Below the pieces are notes generated by a model, which worked only from the letters and a program-made list of their open reading frames with translations, searched no databases and had not been told where the DNA came from. DNA of 64,000 nt from Rhizorhabdus wittichii RW1 (GTDB lineage: Bacteria; Pseudomonadota; Alphaproteobacteria; Sphingomonadales; Sphingomonadaceae), in assembly GCA_000016765.1 (NCBI GenBank), contig CP000699.1, forward strand, positions 3,621,001-3,685,000, in the 5' to 3' direction. Shown piece after piece: positions 35,703 to 46,345 of the stretch. The translations under genes were made by a program, and so were the position numbers. How positions within the stretch are numbered: the stretch's first letter is position 1; each line of letters begins with the position of its first letter.

Positions 35703-36449
35703 ATGCGGAGATTCGAGGGGCGGGTCGTGCTGGTGACCGGGGCGGCGTCGGGGATCGGCCGCGCCACCGCGTTGCGGCTGGCCGAGGAAGGCGCGCGCCT
35801 GCTGTGCGTCGACGTCAACGGCGACGGCGCCGAGGCGACCGCGAAGGCGGTGCCGGACGGCGCGGCGATGCGGGTCGACGTCGCCGACGCGGCGGCGTGC
35901 GACGCGGCGGTGGCGGAGGCGGGCCGGCGCTTCGGCCGGCTCGACGGGCTCGCCAACGTCGCCGGGGTCGGCAGCTTCGGCCATGCCGCCGCGACCAGCG
36001 ACGCCGAATGGCAGCGCGTGATCGGCATCAACCTGACCGGCGTGTTCCAGATGACCCGCGCGGCGCTGCCCGCGCTCGAGGCGGCGAACGGCGCGATCGT
36101 CAACATCGCCAGCGCGGCGGGGCTGGTCGCGACCCCCTATGCCGCGGCCTATTCGGCGTCGAAGAGCGGCGTCGTCGGCCTCACCCGGTCGGTCGCGGCC
36201 GAATATGCGCGGCGCGGGGTGCGGGTGAACGCGATCTGCCCCGGCGCGGTCGACACCCCGCTGATCGCCGGCGGCTTCGATGCGATCGACGGGGTCGACA
36301 TGGACCTGTTCGGCCGGATGACCCCGCTGATCGGCCCGACCGCCCGGCCCGAGGACGTCGCGGCGGCGGTGGCCTTCCTGCTGTCGGACGACGCGCGCTT
36401 CATCACCGGCGCCACCCTGGCGGTGGACGGCGGCCAGACCGCGATCTGA
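35703..36449 (+). CDS. Short-chain dehydrogenase/reductase (SDR)
   Basis: A 248-residue classical SDR: TGAASGIG loop, VDVNGDGAE suggesting NAD(H), ANVAGVG in place of NNAG, IASAAG and YSASK. It follows the OYE gene by 11 bases with AAGGAGAAGG before the ATG at 35703. Co-expression with an enone reductase fits a redox pair acting on one ring, by inference. Confidence 0.9.
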   Translation: MRRFEGRVVLVTGAASGIGRATALRLAEEGARLLCVDVNGDGAEATAKAVPDGAAMRVDVADAAACDAAVAEAGRRFGRLDGLANVAGVGSFGHAAATSDAEWQRVIGINLTGVFQMTRAALPALEAANGAIVNIASAAGLVATPYAAAYSASKSGVVGLTRSVAAEYARRGVRVNAICPGAVDTPLIAGGFDAIDGVDMDLFGRMTPLIGPTARPEDVAAAVAFLLSDDARFITGATLAVDGGQTAI

Positions 36450-36458
36450 TCGGGTGCT

Positions 36459-37028
36459 CTATCCGCGCAGGGTCGCCGGGTCGGTCTCGTGCGCCTCGAC
36501 CGTCACGGTGAGTGCGGCTGTCCAGCCGGCGGGCAGGGGCGGGGGCTCGCCCTCGCAGCGCAGGATGGCGTCGAACGGCGCGGGGCGCGCGCCGAACGGG
36601 GCGAGCAGGTCGAGCCCGGCGCCGGCCTGCCGCGCTGTCCGGGCCAGCGTGTCGGGATCGCCGCCCTCGCGGCGGAGCAGCGCCATCGTCCGCCCCGTGT
36701 CGCTGCCCGTCGCCACCGGGTCCGCCCGGACCGGGAAGATGCGCGGCTGGTCCATGAAATTGGGCTCGTCGGCGCGCATCGTGTCGCCCGCCTCGCCCGC
36801 CATCACCGAGCCGAGCTCGTCCAGCGACCCGATCCAGAATTCGGCGATGCAGTCGAAGCCGGGCTCGATCGCCGCGTCGGTCAGGTGGTTGCGCCGATAG
36901 CGGCGGAACGGGAAGAGCGGGGCGGCGAGCGGCGCGTGCCGGGTCTCGTAATAGGTCCTGAAGGCGGCGCGGTCGATGTCGGGCCGGCGCGGCATGAAGC
37001 CGATCGTCTTGACCGCCTCCCCGCTCAT
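36459..37028 (-). CDS. EthD-domain protein (dimeric alpha/beta barrel)
   Basis: A 189-residue protein. The first half shows the EthD pattern FMPRRPDIDRAAFRTYYETRHAPL with the following RYRRNHL and CIAEFWIGSLDEL; the second half is a further, divergent alpha/beta segment. EthD-fold proteins include enzymes and small-molecule carriers. The start at 37028 overlaps the stop of the SnoaL gene (ATGA), so the two are coupled. Function unknown. Confidence 0.8.
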   Translation of the reverse strand: MSGEAVKTIGFMPRRPDIDRAAFRTYYETRHAPLAAPLFPFRRYRRNHLTDAAIEPGFDCIAEFWIGSLDELGSVMAGEAGDTMRADEPNFMDQPRIFPVRADPVATGSDTGRTMALLRREGGDPDTLARTARQAGAGLDLLAPFGARPAPFDAILRCEGEPPPLPAGWTAALTVTVEAHETDPATLRG

Positions 37029-37465
37029 GGCAGCATCCCCTCCGGCGCGTTGAACGACCAGCATTTCTGCTCGCGCCGATGGGTGATCCGCCAGCCCTCC
37101 GGGGTGCGGGCCAGCTCGTCGCAATACCATAGGCCGATGAAGAAGACCTGCTGCTTGCCGTCGTGCGGCATCACCATCGGGTTGAACAATATCGTGCGCG
37201 CCTTCGCCCTGTCGCCGTCGATGTCGAGCCGGGTGGTGGCCGAGAGATGCTGGAAGGCCGAGAAGTTCGGCATCGCCTGCGCCAGATAGGCCTTGGTCTC
37301 GGCCCGGTTGCCCCTGGCGCCGCCCAGCTCGCTATAGTCGATCACCGCGTCGGGGGTGAACACACGGTCGAGCGCGTCCCAGTCCTGGTCGTCGATCGCA
37401 TGCGCATAGCGCGCGATCAGGTCCTGGATCTCCAGCCGGTCCGACATCTCCTGCAGCGACAGCAT
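37025..37465 (-). CDS. SnoaL/NTF2-like protein
   Basis: A 146-residue member of the same SnoaL_4 family as the BaiE-like proteins nearby. Tyr20 and Asp25 (RYAHAID) and His73 (FQHLSATT) are kept, but the residue 23 after the His is Pro96, so the Asp of the BaiE set is missing. WYCDELARTPEGWRITHRR is a typical end. It is divergent from the + operon starting at 37644. Could be a lyase, isomerase or hydrolase accessory protein. Confidence 0.85.
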   Translation of the reverse strand: MLSLQEMSDRLEIQDLIARYAHAIDDQDWDALDRVFTPDAVIDYSELGGARGNRAETKAYLAQAMPNFSAFQHLSATTRLDIDGDRAKARTILFNPMVMPHDGKQQVFFIGLWYCDELARTPEGWRITHRREQKCWSFNAPEGMLP

Positions 37466-37551
37466 CCCTCGTCCTTTCCTGGTGCGCTCTGTGGCGGTAT
37501 CGGCCGCAACGATGCGCGAAGCGCGAATGTCTTGCAATTGAAATTGCTCGA

Positions 37552-37582
37552 TGCGTAGAATGTTGGCGATAATGGTTCCGCA
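37552..37582. promoter_or_regulatory. Candidate island operator (TGCGTA-N19-TCCGCA)
   Basis: TGCGTA at 37552-37557 and TCCGCA at 37577-37582 match the perfect dyads at 11 of 12 positions with identical spacing. It sits in the divergent gap between 37465 and 37644, which otherwise contains only promoter-like AT-rich sequence. Confidence 0.5.
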
Positions 37583-37643
37583 AAAGCATAGGGTGATATC
37601 GTCAGTCGACGCCCTGCGCACGCCCGACGGGCTGGAGGACTGG

Positions 37644-38348
37644 ATGGAGAAGCTGATCTACGCGCTGTGGCGGGACGAGGGGCGGCCGCGCGACGCGTTC
37701 AACGCCGCTTTGCTGGGCGAGGTGGCCGATGCGATCGCGCCGCATGTCCGCGCGCTGCGCATCAACGTCCGCGACGATCGGCTGCCCCAGGGCAGCAACC
37801 CGGTCTTCGTCGTCACCGAGCCGCAGATGGAGGCGGCCGTGCAGCTCTGGGTCGACACCGCCTATCCGCCTGCCCGCGCGCCGATCGAGGCGGCGCTCGC
37901 CACCGTCGCGTCGCGGATCGAGGGATGGTTGGTCGCCGAATCGACCCCGCTCCCCAACCGGCTGCATCCGCCGGGCCAGCCGACCGAGGGCTTCTCCCAG
38001 GTGGTGTTCATCGAGAAGCCCGCCGCCCTCGATCACGAGACCTGGCGCCGCAACTGGCAGGACGGCCACACCGAGGTCGCGATCGTGACCCAGAGCAATT
38101 TCGAATATGTCCAGAACCTGGTGGTGCGGCCGGTGACCGATCCGGCCGGGCCCTATGCGGCGATCGTCGAGGAATGCTTCCCGATCGCCGCGATCACTGA
38201 CAAGCAGCTCTATTACGACGCGGCCGGCGACCCGGCGAAGCTGGCGGCGAACGAGGCGGCGATGCTGGAGAGCTGCGCCCGCTTCATCGGCGCCCAGGGC
38301 TGCGACTGCATTCCGATGCGGCAATATGAGATCAAGACGTTCGGCTGA
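37644..38348 (+). CDS. EthD-domain protein
   Basis: A 234-residue protein beginning MEKLIYALWRDEGRP. The second half contains an EthD unit (VVFIEKPAALDHETWRRNWQDGHTEVAI) and the first half a degenerate one, so it looks like an internal duplication forming a pseudo-dimer. The start at 37644 is set by a GGAGG site 5 bases upstream; in-frame ATGs further 5' would place the candidate operator inside the gene. First gene of an operon of five small proteins. Function unknown. Confidence 0.8.
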   Translation: MEKLIYALWRDEGRPRDAFNAALLGEVADAIAPHVRALRINVRDDRLPQGSNPVFVVTEPQMEAAVQLWVDTAYPPARAPIEAALATVASRIEGWLVAESTPLPNRLHPPGQPTEGFSQVVFIEKPAALDHETWRRNWQDGHTEVAIVTQSNFEYVQNLVVRPVTDPAGPYAAIVEECFPIAAITDKQLYYDAAGDPAKLAANEAAMLESCARFIGAQGCDCIPMRQYEIKTFG

Positions 38349-38365
38349 GACCGAAGGAGAGAGTG

Positions 38366-38869
38366 ATGACCGACGCGCTGAACCTGCCCGACTATCCGGC
38401 CGACACTACCGTCCGGTCGGAGGTGGTGACGATCGATGCCCCCGCCGCTCTGGTGTGGGAGGTGCTGACCGACCTGCCCAACTACGGCAAGTGGAACCCC
38501 TTCTGCATCGGCGCGGAATCGACGCTGGAGATCGGCGATCCGATCCACATGACGCTGGCCAACTACACGATGCCGGGCGAGACCGCGCCCAATGTCGAAT
38601 ATATCTGCGCCAAGATCCCCGAGCGGCTGATCTCGTGGGAGCTGCTCGACAACCCCGTCTGGCCCTATCCGGCGCGGCGCGACCAGATCATCGAGGCGAC
38701 CGGCCCCGAAAGCTGCCGCTACTGGTCGACCGACGCCTTTTTCGGGCCGAACGGCATCCACGTCATGCGCTTCTGCGGCCCCTGGGTGAAGCGCGCCTTC
38801 GACGACACCGCGCGCGGCCTGAAGGCGCGGGCCGAGGCGATCCACGCGGCCCGGAAGGCGGCGGCGTGA
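38366..38869 (+). CDS. SRPBCC (START-like) ligand-binding protein
   Basis: A 167-residue helix-grip protein. VVTIDAPAALVWEVLTDLPNYGKWNPF is the typical first strand and helix of the polyketide cyclase/dehydrase family, which builds a deep hydrophobic pocket. It could bind or transform a steroid intermediate. AAGGAG lies 6 bases before the ATG; the stop overlaps the next start (GTGA). Confidence 0.85.
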   Translation: MTDALNLPDYPADTTVRSEVVTIDAPAALVWEVLTDLPNYGKWNPFCIGAESTLEIGDPIHMTLANYTMPGETAPNVEYICAKIPERLISWELLDNPVWPYPARRDQIIEATGPESCRYWSTDAFFGPNGIHVMRFCGPWVKRAFDDTARGLKARAEAIHAARKAAA

Positions 38870-39342
38870 GCCTGCGGCTCGAGGATATCGAGCTGATCCG
38901 CCGGCTCAAATACAGCTATTCGCGCGCGATCGACACCGGCGACATGGCGACCGTCGCCGCGCTGTTCGCCGAGGACGCGACGGTCGACTATCGCGGCGGC
39001 AGCTACCATGTCCGGCTGGCCGGCCGCGATGCGATCGTCGCGGCGCTCGCCGGCATGTTCAACCCGCTATTCGTCGGATCGCACACCGTCCACATGCCGG
39101 TGATCGACATCGTCGGCGACGACGAGGCGACCGGCACCTGGACCCTGCTCGACTATGCGCTGAACCTGGCCGAGGGCAACAAGACCACGGTTGGCGCGGC
39201 GATCTACCGCGATCGCTACGTCCGGCAGGATGGCCGCTGGCTGATCGCGCACAGCGAATATGACCGGGTCTACGAGCGGGTCTATGTCGATCCCGCGCCG
39301 GGCCTGACCGCGCATTTCCTGGCGCAGCGGGGTGCTGCATGA
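38866..39342 (+). CDS. BaiE-like SnoaL-fold dehydratase (second copy)
   Basis: A 158-residue cone-fold protein starting at GTG. It keeps the full BaiE-type set with identical spacing: Tyr18 and Asp23 (SYSRAID), His73 (SHTVHMP) and Asp96 (WTLLDY). AAIYRDRYVRQDGRWLIAHSEYDRVYE matches the C-terminal part of the protein at 33863-34402, so the two are paralogues. Dehydration of a ring hydroxyl is proposed. Coupled to both neighbours by overlapping starts. Confidence 0.8.
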   Translation: MSLRLEDIELIRRLKYSYSRAIDTGDMATVAALFAEDATVDYRGGSYHVRLAGRDAIVAALAGMFNPLFVGSHTVHMPVIDIVGDDEATGTWTLLDYALNLAEGNKTTVGAAIYRDRYVRQDGRWLIAHSEYDRVYERVYVDPAPGLTAHFLAQRGAA

Positions 39343-39884
39343 CGCCCGATCCCGCCAGGCTGCAGGAGCTGCTCGACCGCGAGGAGATACGGTCGCTCGT
39401 CCACGCCTATTGCAACGCCGCCGATCGGCACGACCATGCGAAGATGCGCAGCCTCTACCATGAGGATGCGATCGACGAGCACGGCCATATGTCGAAGGGC
39501 CCCGCGATGGACTTCATCGACAAGCTGCCCGAGATCCAGGCGCCGATGGAGATCCTCCACCACAATGTCACCACCATCAACCTGGCGCTCGACGGCGACC
39601 GGGCGGAGGGCGAGGTCTATCTGATCGCGCTCCACCGGGTGAAGGGGCCCGACGGCCCGTTCGACGTGCTGGTGGGCGGCCGCTATTTCGACCGCTACGA
39701 GCGGCGCGACGGCCGCTGGAAGTTCGCGCACCGCGCGATCGTCGCCGACTGGGCGAACGTCCACAGTCCGTCGATCGTCGATCTCGACCATCCCTTCCTC
39801 GAAGGGGCGCATATCGGCAAGCCGGGTCCCGCCGACCCGTCCTATGCCTTCTTCAACCTGCTGAAGCGAGGAGCGGACGCATGA
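39339..39884 (+). CDS. SnoaL/NTF2-like protein
   Basis: A 181-residue member of the SnoaL_4 family with Tyr24/Asp29 (AYCNAAD) and a His pair at 74-75, but Ala in place of the Asp expected 23 residues later. A His-rich insert (YHEDAIDEHGHM) is distinctive. The C-terminal tail SPSIVDLDHPFLEGAHIGKPGPADPSY resembles that of other sphingomonad proteins near catabolic genes. Function unknown. Confidence 0.85.
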   Translation: MTPDPARLQELLDREEIRSLVHAYCNAADRHDHAKMRSLYHEDAIDEHGHMSKGPAMDFIDKLPEIQAPMEILHHNVTTINLALDGDRAEGEVYLIALHRVKGPDGPFDVLVGGRYFDRYERRDGRWKFAHRAIVADWANVHSPSIVDLDHPFLEGAHIGKPGPADPSYAFFNLLKRGADA

Positions 39885-40243
39885 GCCGGGTCAAGTCGAT
39901 CGCCTTGCTGCGCCGCCGGGCGGACCTGAGCCGCGAGGCGTTCGTCGACTATTACGAGACGCGGCACGTGCCGCTGATCCGGTCGCTGCTGCCCGGCATC
40001 GTCGACTATCGCCGCAACTTCGCCGACTTCGACGGCGCCTATGTCAATGCCGGCGCGGCGCCGTTCGACTTCGACGTGGTGACCGAGCTGTGGTTCGCCG
40101 ACCGCGCGGCCTATGACCGCGCGATGGCCCGCGCCGCCGATCCCGCGGTCGCCGCGCGGATCGCCGCCGACGAGGAGAATTTCCTCGACCGGTCGGGCAC
40201 GCGGATGTTCCTGGTCGAGGAGCGCGTCAGCCCGGCGGGCTGA
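39881..40243 (+). CDS. EthD-domain protein
   Basis: A 120-residue single-domain dimeric alpha/beta barrel: SIALLRRRADLSREAFVDYYETRHVPL is the family pattern and DVVTELWFADRAAYDRAM the second helix. It ends the operon 37644-40243 and converges on the Lrp genes 12 bases away. It is a shorter relative of the proteins at 36459 and 37644. Confidence 0.85.
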   Translation: MSRVKSIALLRRRADLSREAFVDYYETRHVPLIRSLLPGIVDYRRNFADFDGAYVNAGAAPFDFDVVTELWFADRAAYDRAMARAADPAVAARIAADEENFLDRSGTRMFLVEERVSPAG

Positions 40244-40255
40244 GCCGTCCGCCGC

Positions 40256-40723
40256 TCAATCGACCAATGCGCAGTAGCGGAAGTCGTGCTTGATGAAGTT
40301 CTGGCCCAGGCTGTAGCGGACCCGCCGCACGCCGGGGATCTTGTCGATCGTCTGGTGGAGGAAGTCGGTGAGCTGGCTGCCATTCTCCACCAGCGTCATC
40401 GCCAGCACGTCGGCGCGGCCGAGCATCGTCGAGACGAAGGTGATCTCGGGCAGCGAGGCGAGCCGTTCGGCCAGCGCCTGGATGTCGCCGGCGGTGTCGG
40501 CCTCGATCCACAGATAGGCGAGGAACGGGTTCTTCAGCCGGTTGGCGTTGGTGACGGCGGCGACGCGGATCACCTTGTTGTCGAGCAGCCGCTTCAACCG
40601 CGATCGGATCGTGCCCTCGGTCAGGCCGAACTCGCGGCCGATCTCCCGGTTGCTGACCCGCGCGTCGCGGCTCAGCCGGTCGATGATCTTCTGGTCGAGC
40701 TCGTCGAGCGGGATGCGGGTCAT
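40256..40723 (-). CDS. Lrp/AsnC family regulator
   Basis: A 155-residue regulator with an N-terminal helix-turn-helix (LDQKIIDRLSRDARVSNREIGREFGLTEGTIRSRLKRL) and a C-terminal RAM/AsnC ligand domain (FVSTMLGRADVLAMTLVEN). The start overlaps the stop of the upstream Lrp gene (ATGA). The two proteins are paralogous and probably made in equal amounts, which would allow a hetero-oligomer. Confidence 0.9.
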   Translation of the reverse strand: MTRIPLDELDQKIIDRLSRDARVSNREIGREFGLTEGTIRSRLKRLLDNKVIRVAAVTNANRLKNPFLAYLWIEADTAGDIQALAERLASLPEITFVSTMLGRADVLAMTLVENGSQLTDFLHQTIDKIPGVRRVRYSLGQNFIKHDFRYCALVD

Positions 40724-41241
40724 AGCGGGGCCCATTCGGGGTTGTATTTGAGGATCTTCATCGACAGGCCGGGGAACAGCCGCTCGACGCCGTCGATATG
40801 GGCGATGACGTCGGTCAGCAGCCGGTCCAGCTCCTCGATGTCGGTGGCCACCACCTGCGCCTCGATATCGTACATGCCGATCGTCACGTTGACGGTGATG
40901 ACGTTCTCGAGCTTGGCGAGGTCGGCGCCGACCTCGCTGGCGGAGCGGCCCTTCACCTGCACGCCGACCGCGGCCATGGCGTTGAAGCCCATCGCGCTGA
41001 TGTCGCGCATCGCGACGACGCGGACCGCGTTGGTCGCCTCCAGCTTGCGCAGCCGGGTGCGCACCGTCGCCTCGTTGACGTCGATCAGGCGGGCGAGGTC
41101 GCGGTTGGCGATGCGGCCCGACTGGCGCAACGCGGCGATGATCTTTTCGTCGATCGGTTCGAGCACGGCGGGGGGCGGAACGGACTGCCGCGCCGTCGCG
41201 GCCTCATCGTCCTTGGTCTTCTTCGGTTTTTTCGCTGCCAC
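40720..41241 (-). CDS. Lrp/AsnC family regulator
   Basis: A 173-residue regulator with a Lys-rich N-terminal extension (KKPKKTKDD), helix-turn-helix at about residues 30-65 (DEKIIAALRQSGRIANRDLARLIDVNEATVRTRLRKLE) and an AsnC-type C-terminal domain. It is the first gene of a two-gene unit. Regulators of this family often sense amino acids, but sphingomonad pairs next to aromatic or steroid genes may sense other ligands. Confidence 0.9.
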   Translation of the reverse strand: MAAKKPKKTKDDEAATARQSVPPPAVLEPIDEKIIAALRQSGRIANRDLARLIDVNEATVRTRLRKLEATNAVRVVAMRDISAMGFNAMAAVGVQVKGRSASEVGADLAKLENVITVNVTIGMYDIEAQVVATDIEELDRLLTDVIAHIDGVERLFPGLSMKILKYNPEWAPL

Positions 41242-41306
41242 AAGCCAATCCCTCTTGGGCGGCCGGTCGTCCCGCGCGGGGAAACCGGCCTGCCTGACCT
41301 AACTCC

Positions 41307-42170
41307 TTAGCGAACGATAGCCGGGTGGGGAAGGCGCGGCTCGCCCAGCATCGCCCGGAAGGACGGGGGCTGCTTGCCGCCCGCGTCCTGGATCGCGAAG
41401 CGCTCGCCGAGCTCGGCGCCGATGAAGGTCTGCCCCGACATCGCCATGCGGTCGGGCGAGGCGTGGATCGCGGCGATCAGCTTGCCGGTGAACTCGGGCG
41501 TCTCGGCATTGGCCATGATCGCCTCATATTGGTCGGGCCGCTCGGCGATCGCCTTGTCGGTCCGCTCGGTGCGCAGCGGGCCCATCCAGATCGAGACGGC
41601 GGCGGCGTCATGGTCGCGCAGGTCGACGCCCATGTCGGCGGCGAATTTGTCGACGCCGGCCTTCTGCGCGCCATAAGCGGGCCCATGCATGTAGCAGGCC
41701 GAGCCGAAGGAGGAGGTGAAGGCGATCAGGCCGCCGCCGGTGCGGATCAGCAGCGGCGCGGCATGGAAGCTCGCGACATAGCCCGAGCGCAGCCCGACGT
41801 CGAGGATGTCGACCAGGGCGAGCGGCCGTTCCCAGAAGCCGCCCGGCAGGATCAGCGCGTCGTCGATGATCGCGGCGTTGTTGACGAGGATGTCGAGCCG
41901 GCCCTCGTCGCGTTCGACCCGGTCGAACAGCGCCTTGACCTGGGCGTCGTCGCGATGGTCGACCGCGACCGCGACGCCGCGCCCGCCGAGCCGGTCGACC
42001 GCCTGCGCGGTCGCGCCGATCGTGCCGGGCAGCGGCGCCTTGCCTTCCTCGACCGTGCGGCCGGTGACGTAGACGGCATAGCCCGCCTCGCCCAGCGCGC
42101 GGGCGATGCCGGCGCCCGCGCCGCGGCTGGCGCCGGTGACGACGGCGACCTTGCGATTGTCGTTGCTCAT
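41307..42170 (-). CDS. Short-chain dehydrogenase/reductase (SDR)
   Basis: A 287-residue SDR, longer than the others, with TGASRGAG instead of TGxxxGIG, NNAAI, FTSSFGS and YGAQK. The block VSIWMGPLRTERT after the active site is typical of a DHRS1-like subgroup. The start at 42170 is supported by GAGGAG. It lies 42 bases downstream of the FAD dehydrogenase stop, so it probably belongs to the operon TonB receptor 3 - FAD dehydrogenase - SDR. Confidence 0.85.
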   Translation of the reverse strand: MSNDNRKVAVVTGASRGAGAGIARALGEAGYAVYVTGRTVEEGKAPLPGTIGATAQAVDRLGGRGVAVAVDHRDDAQVKALFDRVERDEGRLDILVNNAAIIDDALILPGGFWERPLALVDILDVGLRSGYVASFHAAPLLIRTGGGLIAFTSSFGSACYMHGPAYGAQKAGVDKFAADMGVDLRDHDAAAVSIWMGPLRTERTDKAIAERPDQYEAIMANAETPEFTGKLIAAIHASPDRMAMSGQTFIGAELGERFAIQDAGGKQPPSFRAMLGEPRLPHPAIVR

Positions 42171-42212
42171 CGATTTCGCTCCTCTCAAAGATCGGTAAGG
42201 CGTTGGGATCGG

Positions 42213-43921
42213 TCAGGCATTGGCCCGGGCGGCATGCCGCGCGGCGCGGCGGCCCGAGAAGAAACAGTCGGCGAAGGACAGCCCGCTGACATAGGTCTGC
42301 GAGGCGATGCCCACCGCGCAGCGCCCGGCGGCGTAGAGCCCGGCGATCGGCCGGCCCGCGCCGTCGAGCACCTGCCCGCTTTCCTCCTCGACGCGCAGGC
42401 CGCCGAAGGTGATCACCGGCAGCGGCAGGAAGCGGCTGTCGATCGAAATGTCCATCGCATAGAAGGGGCCGGTCTCGATCGGCCGCATGTCGGCTGGCTC
42501 CTTGCCGAACGGATCGGCGCCGGCGCCGCGCGCCGCGGCGTTATAGGCGGCGACGGTGCGGGCGAGGCCGTCGGGATCGACGCCGATCCGGTCCGCCAGC
42601 GCCGCGAGGCTCGGCGCCTTGCGCGCGTTGAACATCAGGTTGAGCAGGGTCACGTCGCGCTGGAACGGGACGAGGCGCGGGTCGCGCGCCTGGGCGAAGG
42701 CGGCGGCGCGCGCCGTCCGGTCGTAGATCAGCCAGGCGACGCCGCCATGATGGTCGACGATATGCTCGCCCAGCGTCGCGCCATAGACGGTCTCGTCGAC
42801 GAAGCGTTCGCCGGCGCGGTCGACGGCGATCGCCTGCGCCCAGGCCTTGGGCGGGTTGATGAAGCGCCAGGCGCTGACCTTGTCCATCAGCGCGGTCGCC
42901 CCGCCCGCGCTCATGCCGAGCAAGATGCCCGATCCCTGGTCGCCGAGCGTGCCGTTGGGCATGCCCTTGGCATAGGCCGGGGCGAAGCGGGCGACCATCC
43001 TGGGGTTCATGATGAAGCCGCCGGCGCTGAGCACCACGCCTTCGCGGGCGCGGATGGTGCGGGTGAAGCGCGCCTTCGCCTCGATCGCGCCGGCCTTGCG
43101 CAGATAATGGTTGCCGAGCGCGATGGTGATCGAGGCGAGCGGGATGCTGGGCGGCAGCGCGGCGAGCAGCGCGTTGGCGCGGGCGATGTAGCGCGCGAAG
43201 CGCCGCGCCTCGGGCGAGCCGTCGCGGATCGACCGGATGCGGACGCCGATCACCCGGCCGTCGCGGTCCTGCACCAATTGGTGCGCCTCGCTGTAGCGGT
43301 GGAAGACGAGGCCGAGGCGGAGCGCGGACTCGGTCATCGGCCCCGTGATGAATTTGCCGAGGCCCCAGGCCTTCTTGCCGTCGCGGCCGAAGGCGCGGTG
43401 GCCGCGCGCCGCCGGCCGGGCGCGGGCCCGGTAGCTCGCCACCAGCGAATTGTCGGGATGGTAGAGGAAGCGGTCGAGCGGCGGATAGGAGCATTTCTCC
43501 CGCCACACGCTCGCCGCCAGCCGGCCGCCATGCTTCAGGATCCAGTCGATCGTCGCCGGGCTGTCCTCGACGAAGCGGCGCAGGGTCGCGTCCGACACGA
43601 CCCTGCCCGCCTCGATGCGGAGATAGGCGAGCATCGCCTCGGGGCTGTCCTCCTCGCCCGCCTCGCGCTGGATCGCGGTGCCGCCGCCGGCGTAGAACAC
43701 CCCGCCATTGGCCGCGGTCGATCCGCCGCAGGCATAGCGGTCGACCGCGATCACCGACAGGCCGCGCTCCAGCCCTTCGATCGCGGCCGCGACCCCCGCG
43801 CCGCCCAGTCCGACGACGACGAGGTCGGCGGTCTCGTCCCAGGCGAAGCCGTCCGGATCGACGACGACGAGCGGCCGGTCGACCGCGACGCCCAGGTCGG
43901 CGGCGAGGGGGAAGGGCGCGT

Positions 43922-43925
<4 letters not shown>
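42213..43925 (-). CDS. FAD-dependent 3-ketosteroid dehydrogenase-like protein
   Basis: A 570-residue flavoprotein of the fumarate reductase/KstD family. The FAD loop is VVGLGGAGVAAAIEGLERG, followed by GGSTAANGGVFYAGGGT. The C-terminus GLYAAGRCAVGIASQTYVSGLSFADCFFSGRRAA has a Tyr-x-Ser motif as in 3-ketosteroid delta4-(5-alpha)-dehydrogenases, rather than the Tyr-x3-Gly of delta1-KstD. A start at GTG overlaps the stop of TonB receptor 3 (GTGA). Introduction of a 4-ene or 1-ene into a 3-ketosteroid is proposed; regiochemistry is uncertain. Confidence 0.75.
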
Positions 43926-46147
<2,222 letters not shown>

Positions 46148-46345
46148 TTTTACCCCTTCTATTACGTAAGTCGCCGATCTTTGACCGATCGATCGGGTAT
46201 ATGCGTAACATGGGCCGGGGAAGGATGCTAGATCGGCAATCGGAAAACTTCGCAGCGATAGTTGACGCTTTGCGTAGAAATCGATAGCTAAGATTACGAA
46301 TCTGGTCGACGATCGGATCGGGAGAGAGTGACAGGAAGGCGATAG
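46148..46345. promoter_or_regulatory. Divergent control region between TonB receptor 3 and hsaA
   Basis: A 198-base AT-richer gap. It holds a TTACGTAA palindrome (46162-46169), CCGATCGATCGG (46185-46196), a half-site TGCGTA at 46202-46207 and the degenerate dyad at 46271-46300. hsaA has a GGAAGG ribosome site. Confidence 0.5.
46271..46300. promoter_or_regulatory. Candidate island operator, degenerate (TGCGTA-N18-TACGAA)
   Basis: TGCGTA at 46271-46276 and TACGAA at 46295-46300 match the dyad with one base changed and spacing 18. It ends 45 bases before the hsaA start. Confidence 0.4.
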
